Origin: Myceligenerans pegani
GTDB taxonomy: Bacteria; Actinomycetota; Actinomycetes; Actinomycetales; Cellulomonadaceae
Reading direction: 5' to 3'
DNA: 64,000 nt
NCBI RefSeq assembly: GCF_014892515.1
Contig: NZ_JADBGR010000105.1
Span: forward strand, 85,971 to 149,970
Made by a program: the position numbers and the translations under genes. The notes under the pieces were generated by a model. It had not been told where the DNA came from and made no database searches. It saw only the letters and a program-made list of their open reading frames with translations. Each line of letters starts with the position of its first letter. Position 1 is the stretch's first letter. Positions 17,601 through 25,545 of the stretch are shown piece after piece.

Positions 17601-18830
17601 GGGTCGGCGCCCGCCGACCTCTCGGTCGGAGCGTCCGGCGGTGACTTCGACATGCTCGGCCTGGGTGATGCCTTCACCGGCGGCGTGATCAACCATGTCG
17701 ACGGCGAGGCCACCGAGATCGAGTCCACCGAGCCGGGAGTCTCGATCGGGGGATCCCGGGGTGGTGGCCGGGACGGCGCGCTGGGCACCTCGTCGCTCAC
17801 GGCCGGTGTCTCGGCCTTCCCGGCCGTGTCGGTCCCGCAGGCCGCGACGACCATCACCCACTCGGCGTCGCAGGAGGTCGTCGCGCTCAACTCGGCATCC
17901 TGCGGGAGTGCCTTCGGCACCTCGGAGAACAGCTTCCTGCGGACGTTCACGCTGAGCGACTTCGGGATCGACGGCTCGTTCGCCGTGTCCGAGGTGTCGT
18001 TCGGCATCGAGGAGGCGACGGCACAGACCCTGACCGTCAACCTCTACGAGCTGGTCGGGGAGGACTTCGTCTACGCGAACCTGCAGCAGCTCGGCACCGC
18101 CCAGGTCGACATCGAGGCGCAGTCGCTCTCCATGGTCAGCGTTCCGGTGGAGGGGGAGATCACGGGTGGCACGCTGGTCGTCGAGGTGGTATCGCCGGAC
18201 CAGCGTGACACGGGCGGCGCGTTCTACATCGGGTCCAACCCGGACGGGCAGTCGGCGCCGTCGTACCTCAAGGCGGACGAGTGCGGTATCGCCGAGCCGG
18301 CCGCGACCGACTCCATCGGCTGGCCGGACATGCACATCGTGATGAACGTGTCCGGTAGCACCGGCAGTGGCGGCGGCAGCGACACGGCCTGGCTCGACGC
18401 GCAGCCCGGCACGGTCACGCTCGACCCGGGCGAGTCCGTCCGGATCGTCGCGACCATCGACCCGCGCGCCGTCGACCAGCCCGGCACCTACACCGCGGAC
18501 GTGGTGCTGGGGGCCGAGACGCCGTACACCGAGCCGTCCGTCGCGGCGACGCTGGTGGCGAACCCGCCCGGGAACTGGGGCAAGGTCGCGGGCACGATCG
18601 CCGACACGGCGGGCGCGCCGCTCGACGGCGCCACCGTGCACATCGACGGGCTCGAGAAGGACGTCACTCTTGTCACCGGCGGGGACGGCGCCTACGAGTA
18701 CTGGATGGGGGTGTCCAACAACTCGCTCATGCTGATCGCCGCCAAGGACGGGTACGTCCCGCAGGTCCGGACCGGCACGATCGTCCGTGGCCAGACGGTC
18801 ACGTACGACTTCGCGCTCGCCCCGCTCTGA
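14697..18830 (+). CDS. Secreted S8 subtilisin-like protease, first tandem copy
   Basis: A 1377-residue secreted serine peptidase. After a signal peptide (about 1-34, cleavage near AFAGQQ) and a propeptide-like region to about 175, the subtilase domain carries the full triad: Asp206 in FDTGVD, His252 in GHGTH and Ser428 in SGTSMATPH, with the oxyanion NNSWG (Asn322/Asn323). The remaining about 900 residues are extracellular: several CarboxypepD_reg-like Ig-type domains (repeats of the type VAGTVTDAADAPIAGATV), a nidogen-like region and sugar-binding-like beta modules. The whole resembles bacillopeptidase F relatives. ATG 14697 follows GGAGG; the ATG at 14652 lacks this. The hairpin after the stop suggests an independent transcript. 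Confidence 0.92.
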   Translation: MQRRSIARRASTAVTAAFALLATSAVSAAPAAFAGQQGTDQTLAAVADDPEEKFTSAAREQLESEKTAAFWIEFTDRADLDPAKDIADWAERGQYVVDTLQETSEAAQADVIKQLEAAGADYESYWINNSIYVEDGTLALADRVASSADVESIHEQFEMLEIAPVKTEPADEKLTTAVEWGVSEINAPEVWDLGFTGAGITVASFDTGVDGSHPALADKYRGMGPDGSIDNDYNWFDVPGGCGGSPCDTQGHGTHTTGTMVGDDGAGNQVGVAPDATWIAANCIDNAGCTRDDYLADAQWFLAPTRADGSDPDPAMRPHVVNNSWGIPPGAPDPYGWMRDETLAWDAAGIFGAWAAGNEGSACETARFPGDYENTYAVGAYDVNGNIASFSSRGPGENGVTTPNIAAPGVNVRSSVPGGGYSNSSGTSMATPHLAGAVALLWSAAPALVGDIEGTKAILNQTAIDTEDLQCGGTAGENHVWGEGKLDIAAAVDAAPTAGTGTVAGTVTDAADAPIAGATVLLDGERDRTVTTGEDGAFSATVVAGDYDVSASAFGYLGSTPEPVTVAEDETVTVPITLEAAPRHSVSGVVTFADGGPVAGAPVSLGSHFEEVTTAEDGSFAFADVPEGTYPLSVTTGGCASSFEQDVVVDGDLEVPVTIEALVDERGYSCSVSTGEYLQGDTDTGLAGDDSATTVSLPFDFTYYGESYDTAYVTTNGHVNFLASTTAYSNVSIPAASVPNAAIYPFWDDLYFVSGESGLYEGTTTVDGTDAYVLEFRDVALYGDRDARLDFSVTLLADGDIVLGYGELAGSGDTAAGSSATVGIEDEAGTVGLEYSYNSAALSEGLSITYDAPPLATLSGIVKDYNTKDPVAGATVTMTGADGVSDTVTTGDDGRYTTIVGLGTYDLKFSADDYEPVAKRVALTEDGSAKTRNAQLKAGLLTVDKEAVSVTKRLGGAPATRGFVVANEGSAPADLSVGASGGDFDMLGLGDAFTGGVINHVDGEATEIESTEPGVSIGGSRGGGRDGALGTSSLTAGVSAFPAVSVPQAATTITHSASQEVVALNSASCGSAFGTSENSFLRTFTLSDFGIDGSFAVSEVSFGIEEATAQTLTVNLYELVGEDFVYANLQQLGTAQVDIEAQSLSMVSVPVEGEITGGTLVVEVVSPDQRDTGGAFYIGSNPDGQSAPSYLKADECGIAEPAATDSIGWPDMHIVMNVSGSTGSGGGSDTAWLDAQPGTVTLDPGESVRIVATIDPRAVDQPGTYTADVVLGAETPYTEPSVAATLVANPPGNWGKVAGTIADTAGAPLDGATVHIDGLEKDVTLVTGGDGAYEYWMGVSNNSLMLIAAKDGYVPQVRTGTIVRGQTVTYDFALAPL

Positions 18831-18858
18831 CGTGATCTCTCCGTAGGGAGCAACCATC

Positions 18859-18898
18859 CGGCCCGGTCGTGCGTCCTCGTGGATGTACGGCCGGGCCG
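18859..18898 (+). terminator. Hairpin after the first subtilase
   Basis: A 12-bp stem with one mismatch (CGGCCCGGTCGT with ACGGCCGGGCCG) and a 16-nt loop, 29 bp beyond the stop codon of the first subtilase. Confidence 0.6.
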
Positions 18899-19008
18899 TC
18901 GTCGTGCCTGCGTCCAGGAGTCGGACGGGGTGGAGACGAGGCCCTATTTGTGTCTTATGTGAAGATTAATCCACAGGGAGCCGACTTTCCTTGCCGGTCG
19001 CCCGGAAC

Positions 19009-19027
19009 TGGGTCACGGTGTGACCCA
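19009..19027. promoter_or_regulatory. Operator-like palindrome before the second subtilase
   Basis: TGGGTCAC-GGT-GTGACCCA is a perfect 8-bp inverted repeat with a 3-bp centre, about 60 bp upstream of the second subtilase start. It lies just downstream of an AT-rich segment (18948-18970) that probably holds the promoter. It is a candidate repressor or activator site and is not seen before the first copy. Confidence 0.4.
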
Positions 19028-19089
19028 ACCGTTATCCGACGGTCACCGACGCGTCCGCGATCCGCGGGCGCCAGATCGCAGGAGGCTCC

Positions 19090-22000
19090 ATGCGACGTCG
19101 CACCATGCCCGGAAGGAGAGCCGCCGTCGCTGTCGCGACGGCCCTCTCCTTCGTGGCCGCCTCGGCGGTGAGTGCCGCACCGGCCCTCGCCGGCCAGCAG
19201 GCCGGGCTGCCGAGCACTGCCAGCACGATGACCGCAGATCGAACCACCGACGACCCGGCCGGTTCCTCGGCGGCCGGGAAGAAGAAGCTCACCGAGACAC
19301 TCCGGGCCCGCCTCGGAACCGGCAAGTCCGGCGACTTCTGGATCCGCTTCGAACAGACCGCCGACCTCGAGCGGGCGACGACCATCGCCGACTGGGGCGA
19401 GCGCGGCCGGTACGTCTACGACGAACTGACCGCGGCCGCGAAGGAGTCACAGGCCGACGTCGTCGCGGAGCTGCGTGCGGCCGGTGCGGACCACGAGAGC
19501 TACTGGATCAACAACTCCATCCTCGTGACCGACGGCGACCTGGAGCTCGCCACGCGCCTCGCCGCCGAACCCGAGGTCACCCGGGTCCACGAGCGCGTCG
19601 CCGTGGAGCCCATCGAGCCCGTGGAGCAGCGGCCCGCCGGCGACGTCGAGGTGGCCGCCGTCGAGTGGGGCGTCGAGGCGGTCAACGCCCCCGCCGCCTG
19701 GGACCTCGGCCACACGGGCGAGGGCATCACGGTGGCGACCGTCGACTCCGGCGCCGACCTGGAGCACCCGGCGCTCGCGACCCACTACCGGGGCGTGGCC
19801 GACGACGGCAGCGTCGAACACGACTACAACTGGTTCGACGCGTCCGGCGGCTGCGGCGGCGAGCCGTGCGACCGGGCCGGCCACGGGACCCACGTGATGG
19901 GCACGATGGTGGGCGACGACGGCGGCGAGAACCAGATCGGCGTCGCGCCCGGTGCGGAGTGGATCGCGGCCAACGGCTGCGACAGCTGCTCGGACGCCGA
20001 TCTGCTGGCGTCCGGCCAGTGGATCCTCGCGCCCACCCGCGCGGACGGCAGCCAGCCGAACCCGGCGCTGCGGCCGCACGTCGTGAACAACTCCTGGGGT
20101 TCCCAGCTACCGGGAGACATCAACGATTTCTTCGCCGACGAGGTCGCCGCCTGGGAGGCCGCGGGCATCTTCGGCGTGTGGGCCGCGGGTAACGCGGGCG
20201 AGGCCGGCTGCCAGAGCACGTCCTCCCCCGGGGCCAATGCCGCGACGTACTCCGTGGGCGCCACGACCTCGGAGGGCGAGATCGCCGCGTTCTCCTCGCG
20301 GGGCCCCGGCGAGGACGGCGTCATCCAGCCGAACATCGCGGCGCCCGGTGAGGAGGTCCGCTCCTCGGTCCCCGGCGGCGACTACGAGGTGGCGTCGGGC
20401 ACGTCGATGGCGGCGCCGCACGTCACCGGTGCGGTGGCGGTGCTGTGGTCGGCCGTGCCCAGCCTCGTCGGCGACATCCCCGCCACGCAGGACCTGCTGA
20501 ACACCTCCGCCGTCGACCACGCCGACGACGAGTGCGGCGGCACCCCGGAGAACAACAACGTGTACGGCGAGGGCGACCTCGATGTCCTCGCCCTCGTCGA
20601 GGCGGCGGGCGAGGAGGAGCGCGGCTACATCGCCGGATCCGTGACCGACGCCGACGGCGAGCCCGTCGACGGCGCCACCGTCACCGTGGGCGAGCGCTCC
20701 ACCGGCACCGACGCCTCCGGCGCGTTCCGCATCCTGCTGCCCGCCGGCACGTACGACGTCCGCGTCGAGGCCTTCGGCTTCGTCGCCGGAATCGTCGAGG
20801 GCGTCGAGGTGTCCGACGGCGGGACCGCCGCGGCGGACTTCGTCCTCGAGCGCGCGCCCATGACCACCGTGACGGGCACCGTCACGGACGGGTCCGGACA
20901 CGGCTGGCCGCTCGGAGCGAAGGTGCGGATCGCCGAGGGCCCCGCGAGCTACTCCACCTGGACCGACCCGTTCACCGGCGAGTACACGCTGGAGGTCCCG
21001 GCGAACGCGACGCACACGGTCGTCGCCGAGCCCATGACCGAGGGTTACGCGACGTCACGCGAGGCCGTCGAGGTGCCGGCCGAGCCCGTCGTGCACGATG
21101 TCGCCGCGCAGGTGACCGCGGCCTGCGTCGCACCCGGATACGAGTTCGGAGGCGCCGGCATCCCCGTGGAGGAGTTCGAGTCCGGCGAGGTGCCCGAGGG
21201 CTGGAGCGTGGAGGACCTCGCCGGTACGGGCGAGGTGTGGACGTTCGACGACGCCTTCGGCTACGGCAACATGACCGGCGGCGAGGGTCTGTTCGCGGAG
21301 GTGAACAGCGACGCCTACGGCCCCGAGGGACACCAGGACACGACCCTGACGACGGCACCGCTGGACTTCTCCGGGCTGTCGGCACCCGCGCTGACGTTCG
21401 ACCAGGCCTTCGACACCCTCGGGGAGTACGCCGACGTCGACCTGTCCGTCGACGGCGGCGAGACCTGGGAGACGGTCCTGCACCAGACGGCGCCCGCCCA
21501 GGGCCCGATGCGGGTGGACCTGTCGGCCGCGGGCGGGGAGGACGACGCGCTCGTCCGCTTCCACCTCGGCGACGCCTTCTTCGGCTTCTGGTGGCAGATC
21601 GACAACGTCGGCTTCGGCGAATGCCTCCCCGTCGAGGGCGGCCTCGTGTCCGGCCACGTCACCGACCTGAACACGGGGGACGGCGTGGTCGGCGCGACCG
21701 TGTCCGACACCGAGTTCCCGGACGACGGCGTGCGGACGACGGACCCGGCCAACACCCACGTGCGACCGGGCTACTACTCGCTGTTCGTGCCCGCGGGGGA
21801 GCGCACGGTCTCCGTGGTGGGCAAGGGGTACGTCACCGACGAGTCCGGGGTGCGGGTCTCCGCGGACGCGATCACCCGGCATGACGTCGTCCTCGCCGCG
21901 CCGCGGCTCGCCGTGACTCCGGACCGGGTGTCCGCCGAGACGGTGCTCGGCGGGAGTCGCTCCGGCCGGTTCACCGTGACGAACGAGGGCACGGCGCCCG

Positions 22001-23235
22001 CCGAGGTCGAGGTGTACCCGGGGTCGTCGGACTTCGAGATCCTGTCGACCGGCACCCCGGGCGGCGTCATCAAGGGGGTCGAGCGCGAGGCGACCGAGGT
22101 CGCGACCGCGCCCGCTCCGTCGTCGGACACGAGGACGGCGGACCGGACGGCGACGGCGGGCACGGCGCGGCCCGACCCGGCGTCCGAGCGTTACGCGCCG
22201 CACGGGCGGCCCGGGAAGGCGGTCACGCCGGCCCCGACGCCGTCGCTGCTCGTGGACGAGGGCACCACGATCACGCACTCCAGCTCGCAGGAGATCGTGC
22301 CGGGCAACTCGGTGGCGTGCGTGGGCGCGGCGACACAGGTGCTGCGCACCTTCACACTGGAGGACTTCGGCATCGGCGGGGAGTTCGCCGTGACGAACGT
22401 GTCGTTCGGCGTCGAGGCCGCGGATCCGGGGACCGAGGTGACCGTCAACCTGTACACACTGGACGGCGACCTGCTCTACGAGAACATGGAGCCCCTCGGG
22501 TCGGCGACGACGACGCTGGAGAACGCTGACCTCACGCTCGTGGACGTCCCGGTCGAGGGGACCGCGCCCGCGGGCAGCACGCTCGTGGTCGAGGTGGCCT
22601 CACCGGACGGGTCGTTCTTCTTCGTCGGCTCCAACGCGGAGCCGGAGACCGCTCCGACCTACCTCGCGAGCGAGCCGTGCGGGAACCCCGAGCCGGCGGA
22701 GGTGGCCGACCTCGGCTTCCCCGACATGCACGCGGTCATCAATGTGACCGGTGAGACCTCGGTGGACGTGCCGTGGCTCGACGTGCAGCCGCCCGTGTTC
22801 TCGCTGGAGCCCGGCGAGTCTGCCACCGTGCACGTCGCGATGGACAGCAGCCGGGTCGACCAGCCGGGCACGTACGAGTCCGCCGTCGTCGTCAACGGGT
22901 CGACGCCGTACCGGGCGCCGCGCGCGACCGTGTCCATGTCGGTGAAACCCCCGAAAAACTGGGGCAAGATCGCCGGCACCGTGACGGGTCAGCCCTGTGA
23001 GGGCGATCCGGCGCCGCTCGAGGGCGCGTTCGTGAAGCTCGACGGCTCGGAGTACGACGTCACGCTCGTGACCGGACCCGACGGCGGCTACGCACGCTGG
23101 ATGGGGGTGTCGAACAACAAGCTCACGCTGCTGAGCTCGGCGGACGGCTATCCGCCGGAGATGAAGTCGAACGTCCGGATCATCAAGGGCAGGACGGTGG
23201 TCCACGACTTCACCCTCACGGAGTACTGCGGCTGA
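19090..23235 (+). CDS. Secreted S8 subtilisin-like protease, second tandem copy
   Basis: A 1381-residue paralog of the preceding gene in the same orientation. It has a signal peptide (about 1-34, ending ALAGQQ), a matching propeptide (SYWINNSI is conserved in both) and an intact triad: Asp219 in VDSGAD, His265 in GHGTH and Ser439 in SGTSMAAPH. The C-terminal part keeps the CarboxypepD_reg-like repeats but has a concanavalin-like/MAM-type region (about 690-845) where copy one has the nidogen-like region. The closing 100 residues are again closely alike. ATG 19090 follows GGAGG with the same spacing as copy one. Both are probably extracellular nutrient proteases. Divergence of the middle modules suggests different substrates. 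Confidence 0.92.
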   Translation: MRRRTMPGRRAAVAVATALSFVAASAVSAAPALAGQQAGLPSTASTMTADRTTDDPAGSSAAGKKKLTETLRARLGTGKSGDFWIRFEQTADLERATTIADWGERGRYVYDELTAAAKESQADVVAELRAAGADHESYWINNSILVTDGDLELATRLAAEPEVTRVHERVAVEPIEPVEQRPAGDVEVAAVEWGVEAVNAPAAWDLGHTGEGITVATVDSGADLEHPALATHYRGVADDGSVEHDYNWFDASGGCGGEPCDRAGHGTHVMGTMVGDDGGENQIGVAPGAEWIAANGCDSCSDADLLASGQWILAPTRADGSQPNPALRPHVVNNSWGSQLPGDINDFFADEVAAWEAAGIFGVWAAGNAGEAGCQSTSSPGANAATYSVGATTSEGEIAAFSSRGPGEDGVIQPNIAAPGEEVRSSVPGGDYEVASGTSMAAPHVTGAVAVLWSAVPSLVGDIPATQDLLNTSAVDHADDECGGTPENNNVYGEGDLDVLALVEAAGEEERGYIAGSVTDADGEPVDGATVTVGERSTGTDASGAFRILLPAGTYDVRVEAFGFVAGIVEGVEVSDGGTAAADFVLERAPMTTVTGTVTDGSGHGWPLGAKVRIAEGPASYSTWTDPFTGEYTLEVPANATHTVVAEPMTEGYATSREAVEVPAEPVVHDVAAQVTAACVAPGYEFGGAGIPVEEFESGEVPEGWSVEDLAGTGEVWTFDDAFGYGNMTGGEGLFAEVNSDAYGPEGHQDTTLTTAPLDFSGLSAPALTFDQAFDTLGEYADVDLSVDGGETWETVLHQTAPAQGPMRVDLSAAGGEDDALVRFHLGDAFFGFWWQIDNVGFGECLPVEGGLVSGHVTDLNTGDGVVGATVSDTEFPDDGVRTTDPANTHVRPGYYSLFVPAGERTVSVVGKGYVTDESGVRVSADAITRHDVVLAAPRLAVTPDRVSAETVLGGSRSGRFTVTNEGTAPAEVEVYPGSSDFEILSTGTPGGVIKGVEREATEVATAPAPSSDTRTADRTATAGTARPDPASERYAPHGRPGKAVTPAPTPSLLVDEGTTITHSSSQEIVPGNSVACVGAATQVLRTFTLEDFGIGGEFAVTNVSFGVEAADPGTEVTVNLYTLDGDLLYENMEPLGSATTTLENADLTLVDVPVEGTAPAGSTLVVEVASPDGSFFFVGSNAEPETAPTYLASEPCGNPEPAEVADLGFPDMHAVINVTGETSVDVPWLDVQPPVFSLEPGESATVHVAMDSSRVDQPGTYESAVVVNGSTPYRAPRATVSMSVKPPKNWGKIAGTVTGQPCEGDPAPLEGAFVKLDGSEYDVTLVTGPDGGYARWMGVSNNKLTLLSSADGYPPEMKSNVRIIKGRTVVHDFTLTEYCG

Positions 23236-23249
23236 CAGCCGGGCGCGTC

Positions 23250-23280
23250 CGCTGGTCGGTCGTCGGTTGACCGACCAGCG
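23250..23280 (+). terminator. Hairpin terminator after the second subtilase
   Basis: A perfect 12-bp stem (CGCTGGTCGGTC with GACCGACCAGCG) and a 7-nt loop, 14 bp after the stop codon. Confidence 0.7.
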
Positions 23281-23286
23281 CCGTGG

Positions 23287-23344
23287 TCGGTCCTTCTGTG
23301 AGTGATCGGTAGATCGAACAGTCGATCACTCACAGAAGGACCGA
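23287..23344. repeat. 22-bp perfect inverted repeat with 14-nt loop
   Basis: The arms 23287-23308 and 23323-23344 are perfectly complementary over 22 bp (core CTTCTGTGAGTGATCG) around a 14-nt centre. It lies between the convergent subtilase and ino1 genes, directly after the first hairpin. It could be a bidirectional terminator, although its composition is more AT-rich than the other terminators here. Confidence 0.85.
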
Positions 23345-23394
23345 TCGTCCTCGCCGGCCGTGACCGGCGGCGGCCGGCCGGATGCCGCGGGCCG

Positions 23395-24489
23395 TCAGGC
23401 CGGCTCCTCCCCGCGGATCCAGGCCTCCAGGCGGGCGCGGCCCTCGGTGTCCTCGCGCTGCTCGGGCGGGGACTTCATGAAGTAGGTCGACGCCGGGTGC
23501 ACCGGGCCGCCCTGGCCACGGTCCTGTGCGATCTTCGCGCACCGCACCGCGTCGATGATGATGCCCGCCGAGTTCGGCGAGTCCCACACCTCGAGCTTGT
23601 ACTCCATGTTCAGCGGGACCTCGCCGAACGCCCGGCCCTCCAGGCGCACGTAGGCCCACTTGCGGTCGTCGAGCCAGGCGACGTAGTCCGACGGCCCGAT
23701 GTGCACGTTGCGGTCGTCCTTCACGCCGGCGAGCGGCCCCTCGGACAGGTTGGACGTGACCGACTGGGTCTTGGAGACCTTCTTCGACTCCAGCCGCTCA
23801 CGCTGCAGCATGTTCTTGAAGTCCATGTTGCCACCCACGTTGAGCTGGTAGGTGCGGTCCAGGACGACGCCGCGGTCCTCGAACAGCTTCGCCAGCACGC
23901 GGTGCGTGATGGTGGCGCCCACCTGCGACTTGATGTCGTCCCCGACGATCGGCACGCCCGCCGCCTCGAACTTCGCGGCCCACTCCGGGTCGGAGGCGAT
24001 GAACACCGGCAGCGCGTTGACGAAGGCGACGCCGGCGTCGATAGCGCACTGCGCGTAGAACTTGTCCGCCTCCTCGGAACCCACCGGCAGGTAGGACACG
24101 AGCACGTCCACCTCGGCCTCGCGGAGTGCGGCGACGACGTCGACCGGCTCGCTGTCGGCCTCGTCGATGGTGTTCCGGTAGTAGGTGCCGAGGCCGTCCA
24201 GGGTCGGACCGCGCTGCACGGTGACCCCGAGAGGCGGAACGTCGGCGATCTTGATCGTGTTGTTCTCCGACGCGGTGATCGCCTCGGCGAGATCGAAGCC
24301 CACCTTCTTCGCGTCGACGTCGAACGCCGCCACGAACTCGAGGTCGCGTACGTGGTAGTCGCCGAGCCGGACGTGCATGAGGCCCGGGACCTTGTCCTGC
24401 GGATCGGCGTCCTTGTAGTAGTGCACGCCCTGGATCAGTGACGACGCACAGTTCCCTACGCCGACGACCGCGACGCGGATGGAAGTCAT
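23395..24489 (-). CDS. ino1: Inositol-3-phosphate synthase
   Basis: A 364-residue myo-inositol-1-phosphate synthase of the actinobacterial type, converting glucose 6-phosphate to inositol 3-phosphate for phosphatidylinositol and mycothiol. An N-terminal Rossmann motif [12 protein letters not shown], conserved [11 protein letters not shown], the active-site-region [31 protein letters not shown] and [12 protein letters not shown] are all present. AAGGAG precedes the ATG. It lies 9 bp downstream of the padR gene in the same orientation, the usual actinobacterial pair, and is therefore probably controlled by that repressor. Confidence 0.96.
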   Translation of the reverse strand: MTSIRVAVVGVGNCASSLIQGVHYYKDADPQDKVPGLMHVRLGDYHVRDLEFVAAFDVDAKKVGFDLAEAITASENNTIKIADVPPLGVTVQRGPTLDGLGTYYRNTIDEADSEPVDVVAALREAEVDVLVSYLPVGSEEADKFYAQCAIDAGVAFVNALPVFIASDPEWAAKFEAAGVPIVGDDIKSQVGATITHRVLAKLFEDRGVVLDRTYQLNVGGNMDFKNMLQRERLESKKVSKTQSVTSNLSEGPLAGVKDDRNVHIGPSDYVAWLDDRKWAYVRLEGRAFGEVPLNMEYKLEVWDSPNSAGIIIDAVRCAKIAQDRGQGGPVHPASTYFMKSPPEQREDTEGRARLEAWIRGEEPA

Positions 24490-24498
24490 CCTCGCTCC

Positions 24499-25218
24499 TT
24501 ACTCTGAGGTGTGTTCCCTGGGGTCTTGGGGACGGACACCGCTCGCGGCGTCGACCCGGCCGCGCTCGGTGCGGATCAGCCGGTCGATCCAGTCGACCTC
24601 GTGCTCCACCTTCTCCTGCCCGAAACGCTGGAGTTCGCGCGTGTATTCGTCGGCGCGGTTCCGGAGGAGCGCCGCGGCGTCGCGGACCGCCTCGAGTTGC
24701 TCGGCGAGGCGGGTGCGGCGTCCTTCGAGGATGCGCAGGCGTGTCTCGGCGTCGGTCTGCCCGAACAGGGAGAACCGCACGTCGAAGTTCTCGTCCTCCC
24801 AGGCCGCGGGCCCGGCGCTGGTCAGGAGGGTGTGCAGGTGTTCTTTGCCGTCGGCGGTGAGCTCGTAGACGATGCGGCCACGCCGCCCGAGCTTGGCCGG
24901 ACGGGACGACGCCGACCGGGCCGACGTCGACCGCGTGGACGCGGATCGCGTGGCTGCCGACCGCGCCGCGCCCGACCTCGCGGAGGCCTGCCGCGTCGGG
25001 TGCGACGTGTCCGACGATGACCGCTGGTCGCCTTCCACCGCGGTGATCAGTCCGCGTTGCACGAGCTTCCGCAGCGCGGGATACAAGCTTCCGTACGACA
25101 GGGCGCGGAACGTGCCCAGCGCCAGGCTGAGTCGCTTGCGCAGTTCGTAACCGTGCAGCGGCGCCTCGTTCAGGAGACCGAGCACGGCGATCTCCAGCAC
25201 CTCCGTGCGGCTACGCAT
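24499..25218 (-). CDS. PadR family regulator with low-complexity insertion in the wing
   Basis: A 239-residue PadR-type winged-helix repressor. The N-terminal domain (LEIAVLGLLNEAPLHGYELRKRL, then SYGSLYPALRKLVQRGLI) is canonical. Between the two wing strands, at about residues 63-105, an Ala/Ser/Arg/Thr-rich stretch without predicted structure interrupts the normally short hairpin, before GRIVYELTADGKEHL resumes. The C-terminal part is the helical dimerisation domain of the AphA type. It precedes ino1 by 9 bp and probably regulates both genes. The palindrome at 25274-25286 upstream is a candidate site. PadR proteins often respond to phenolics or antibiotics, and the ligand here is unknown. 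Confidence 0.88.
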   Translation of the reverse strand: MRSRTEVLEIAVLGLLNEAPLHGYELRKRLSLALGTFRALSYGSLYPALRKLVQRGLITAVEGDQRSSSDTSHPTRQASARSGAARSAATRSASTRSTSARSASSRPAKLGRRGRIVYELTADGKEHLHTLLTSAGPAAWEDENFDVRFSLFGQTDAETRLRILEGRRTRLAEQLEAVRDAAALLRNRADEYTRELQRFGQEKVEHEVDWIDRLIRTERGRVDAASGVRPQDPREHTSE

Positions 25219-25545
25219 ACCCGACGGGCCTCCTCGTCACGCGATGTTCATCGTCCGTTGGTTGCATTCGACCTATCGAGTCGATACATCGCGAGGATAG
25301 GCACGCGGTGTCGTCGGTCGCAACGGATGGGCGCCCAAATGTGATGAACCGGTGAAGGCGCGGGACGAGGGCTGCGCGAGCCGTGGGGGAACTGCGTCGC
25401 TCTGCGTGGGATTCCCCCCACATCGTTGCAGGACGCCGAGGCCGTACCTCTATTGTGTCCGGTGGTTCGATGTGCCTCGGACCCTGTGGGTCCCCAGACC
25501 CCGTTCGGGCACCGACCCCCACCGAACGAGAGGAAGAGGCAGGAC
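25219..25545. other. Divergent regulatory region of padR-ino1 and the PBP gene
   Basis: This 327-bp region has the perfect palindrome TATCGA-G-TCGATA at 25274-25286, 56 bp before the padR start, and a possible rightward promoter: TTGCAG 25426-25431, 19 bp, TATTGT 25451-25456. No RNA gene is recognised. Confidence 0.45.
25274..25286. promoter_or_regulatory. Candidate PadR operator
   Basis: A 13-bp perfect palindrome TATCGAGTCGATA, in an AT-rich patch where the padR-ino1 promoter should lie. PadR repressors commonly autoregulate by binding AT-rich dyads. Assigning this site to this PadR is inference. Confidence 0.4.

Noticed and set aside
14766-18857. 1363-residue open frame on the minus strand across the first subtilase
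   Set aside because: It is a mirror frame of a clear coding gene with signal peptide and catalytic triad. Its product is Arg/Gly/Val/Asp-rich without domain logic, as expected from high-GC antisense frames.
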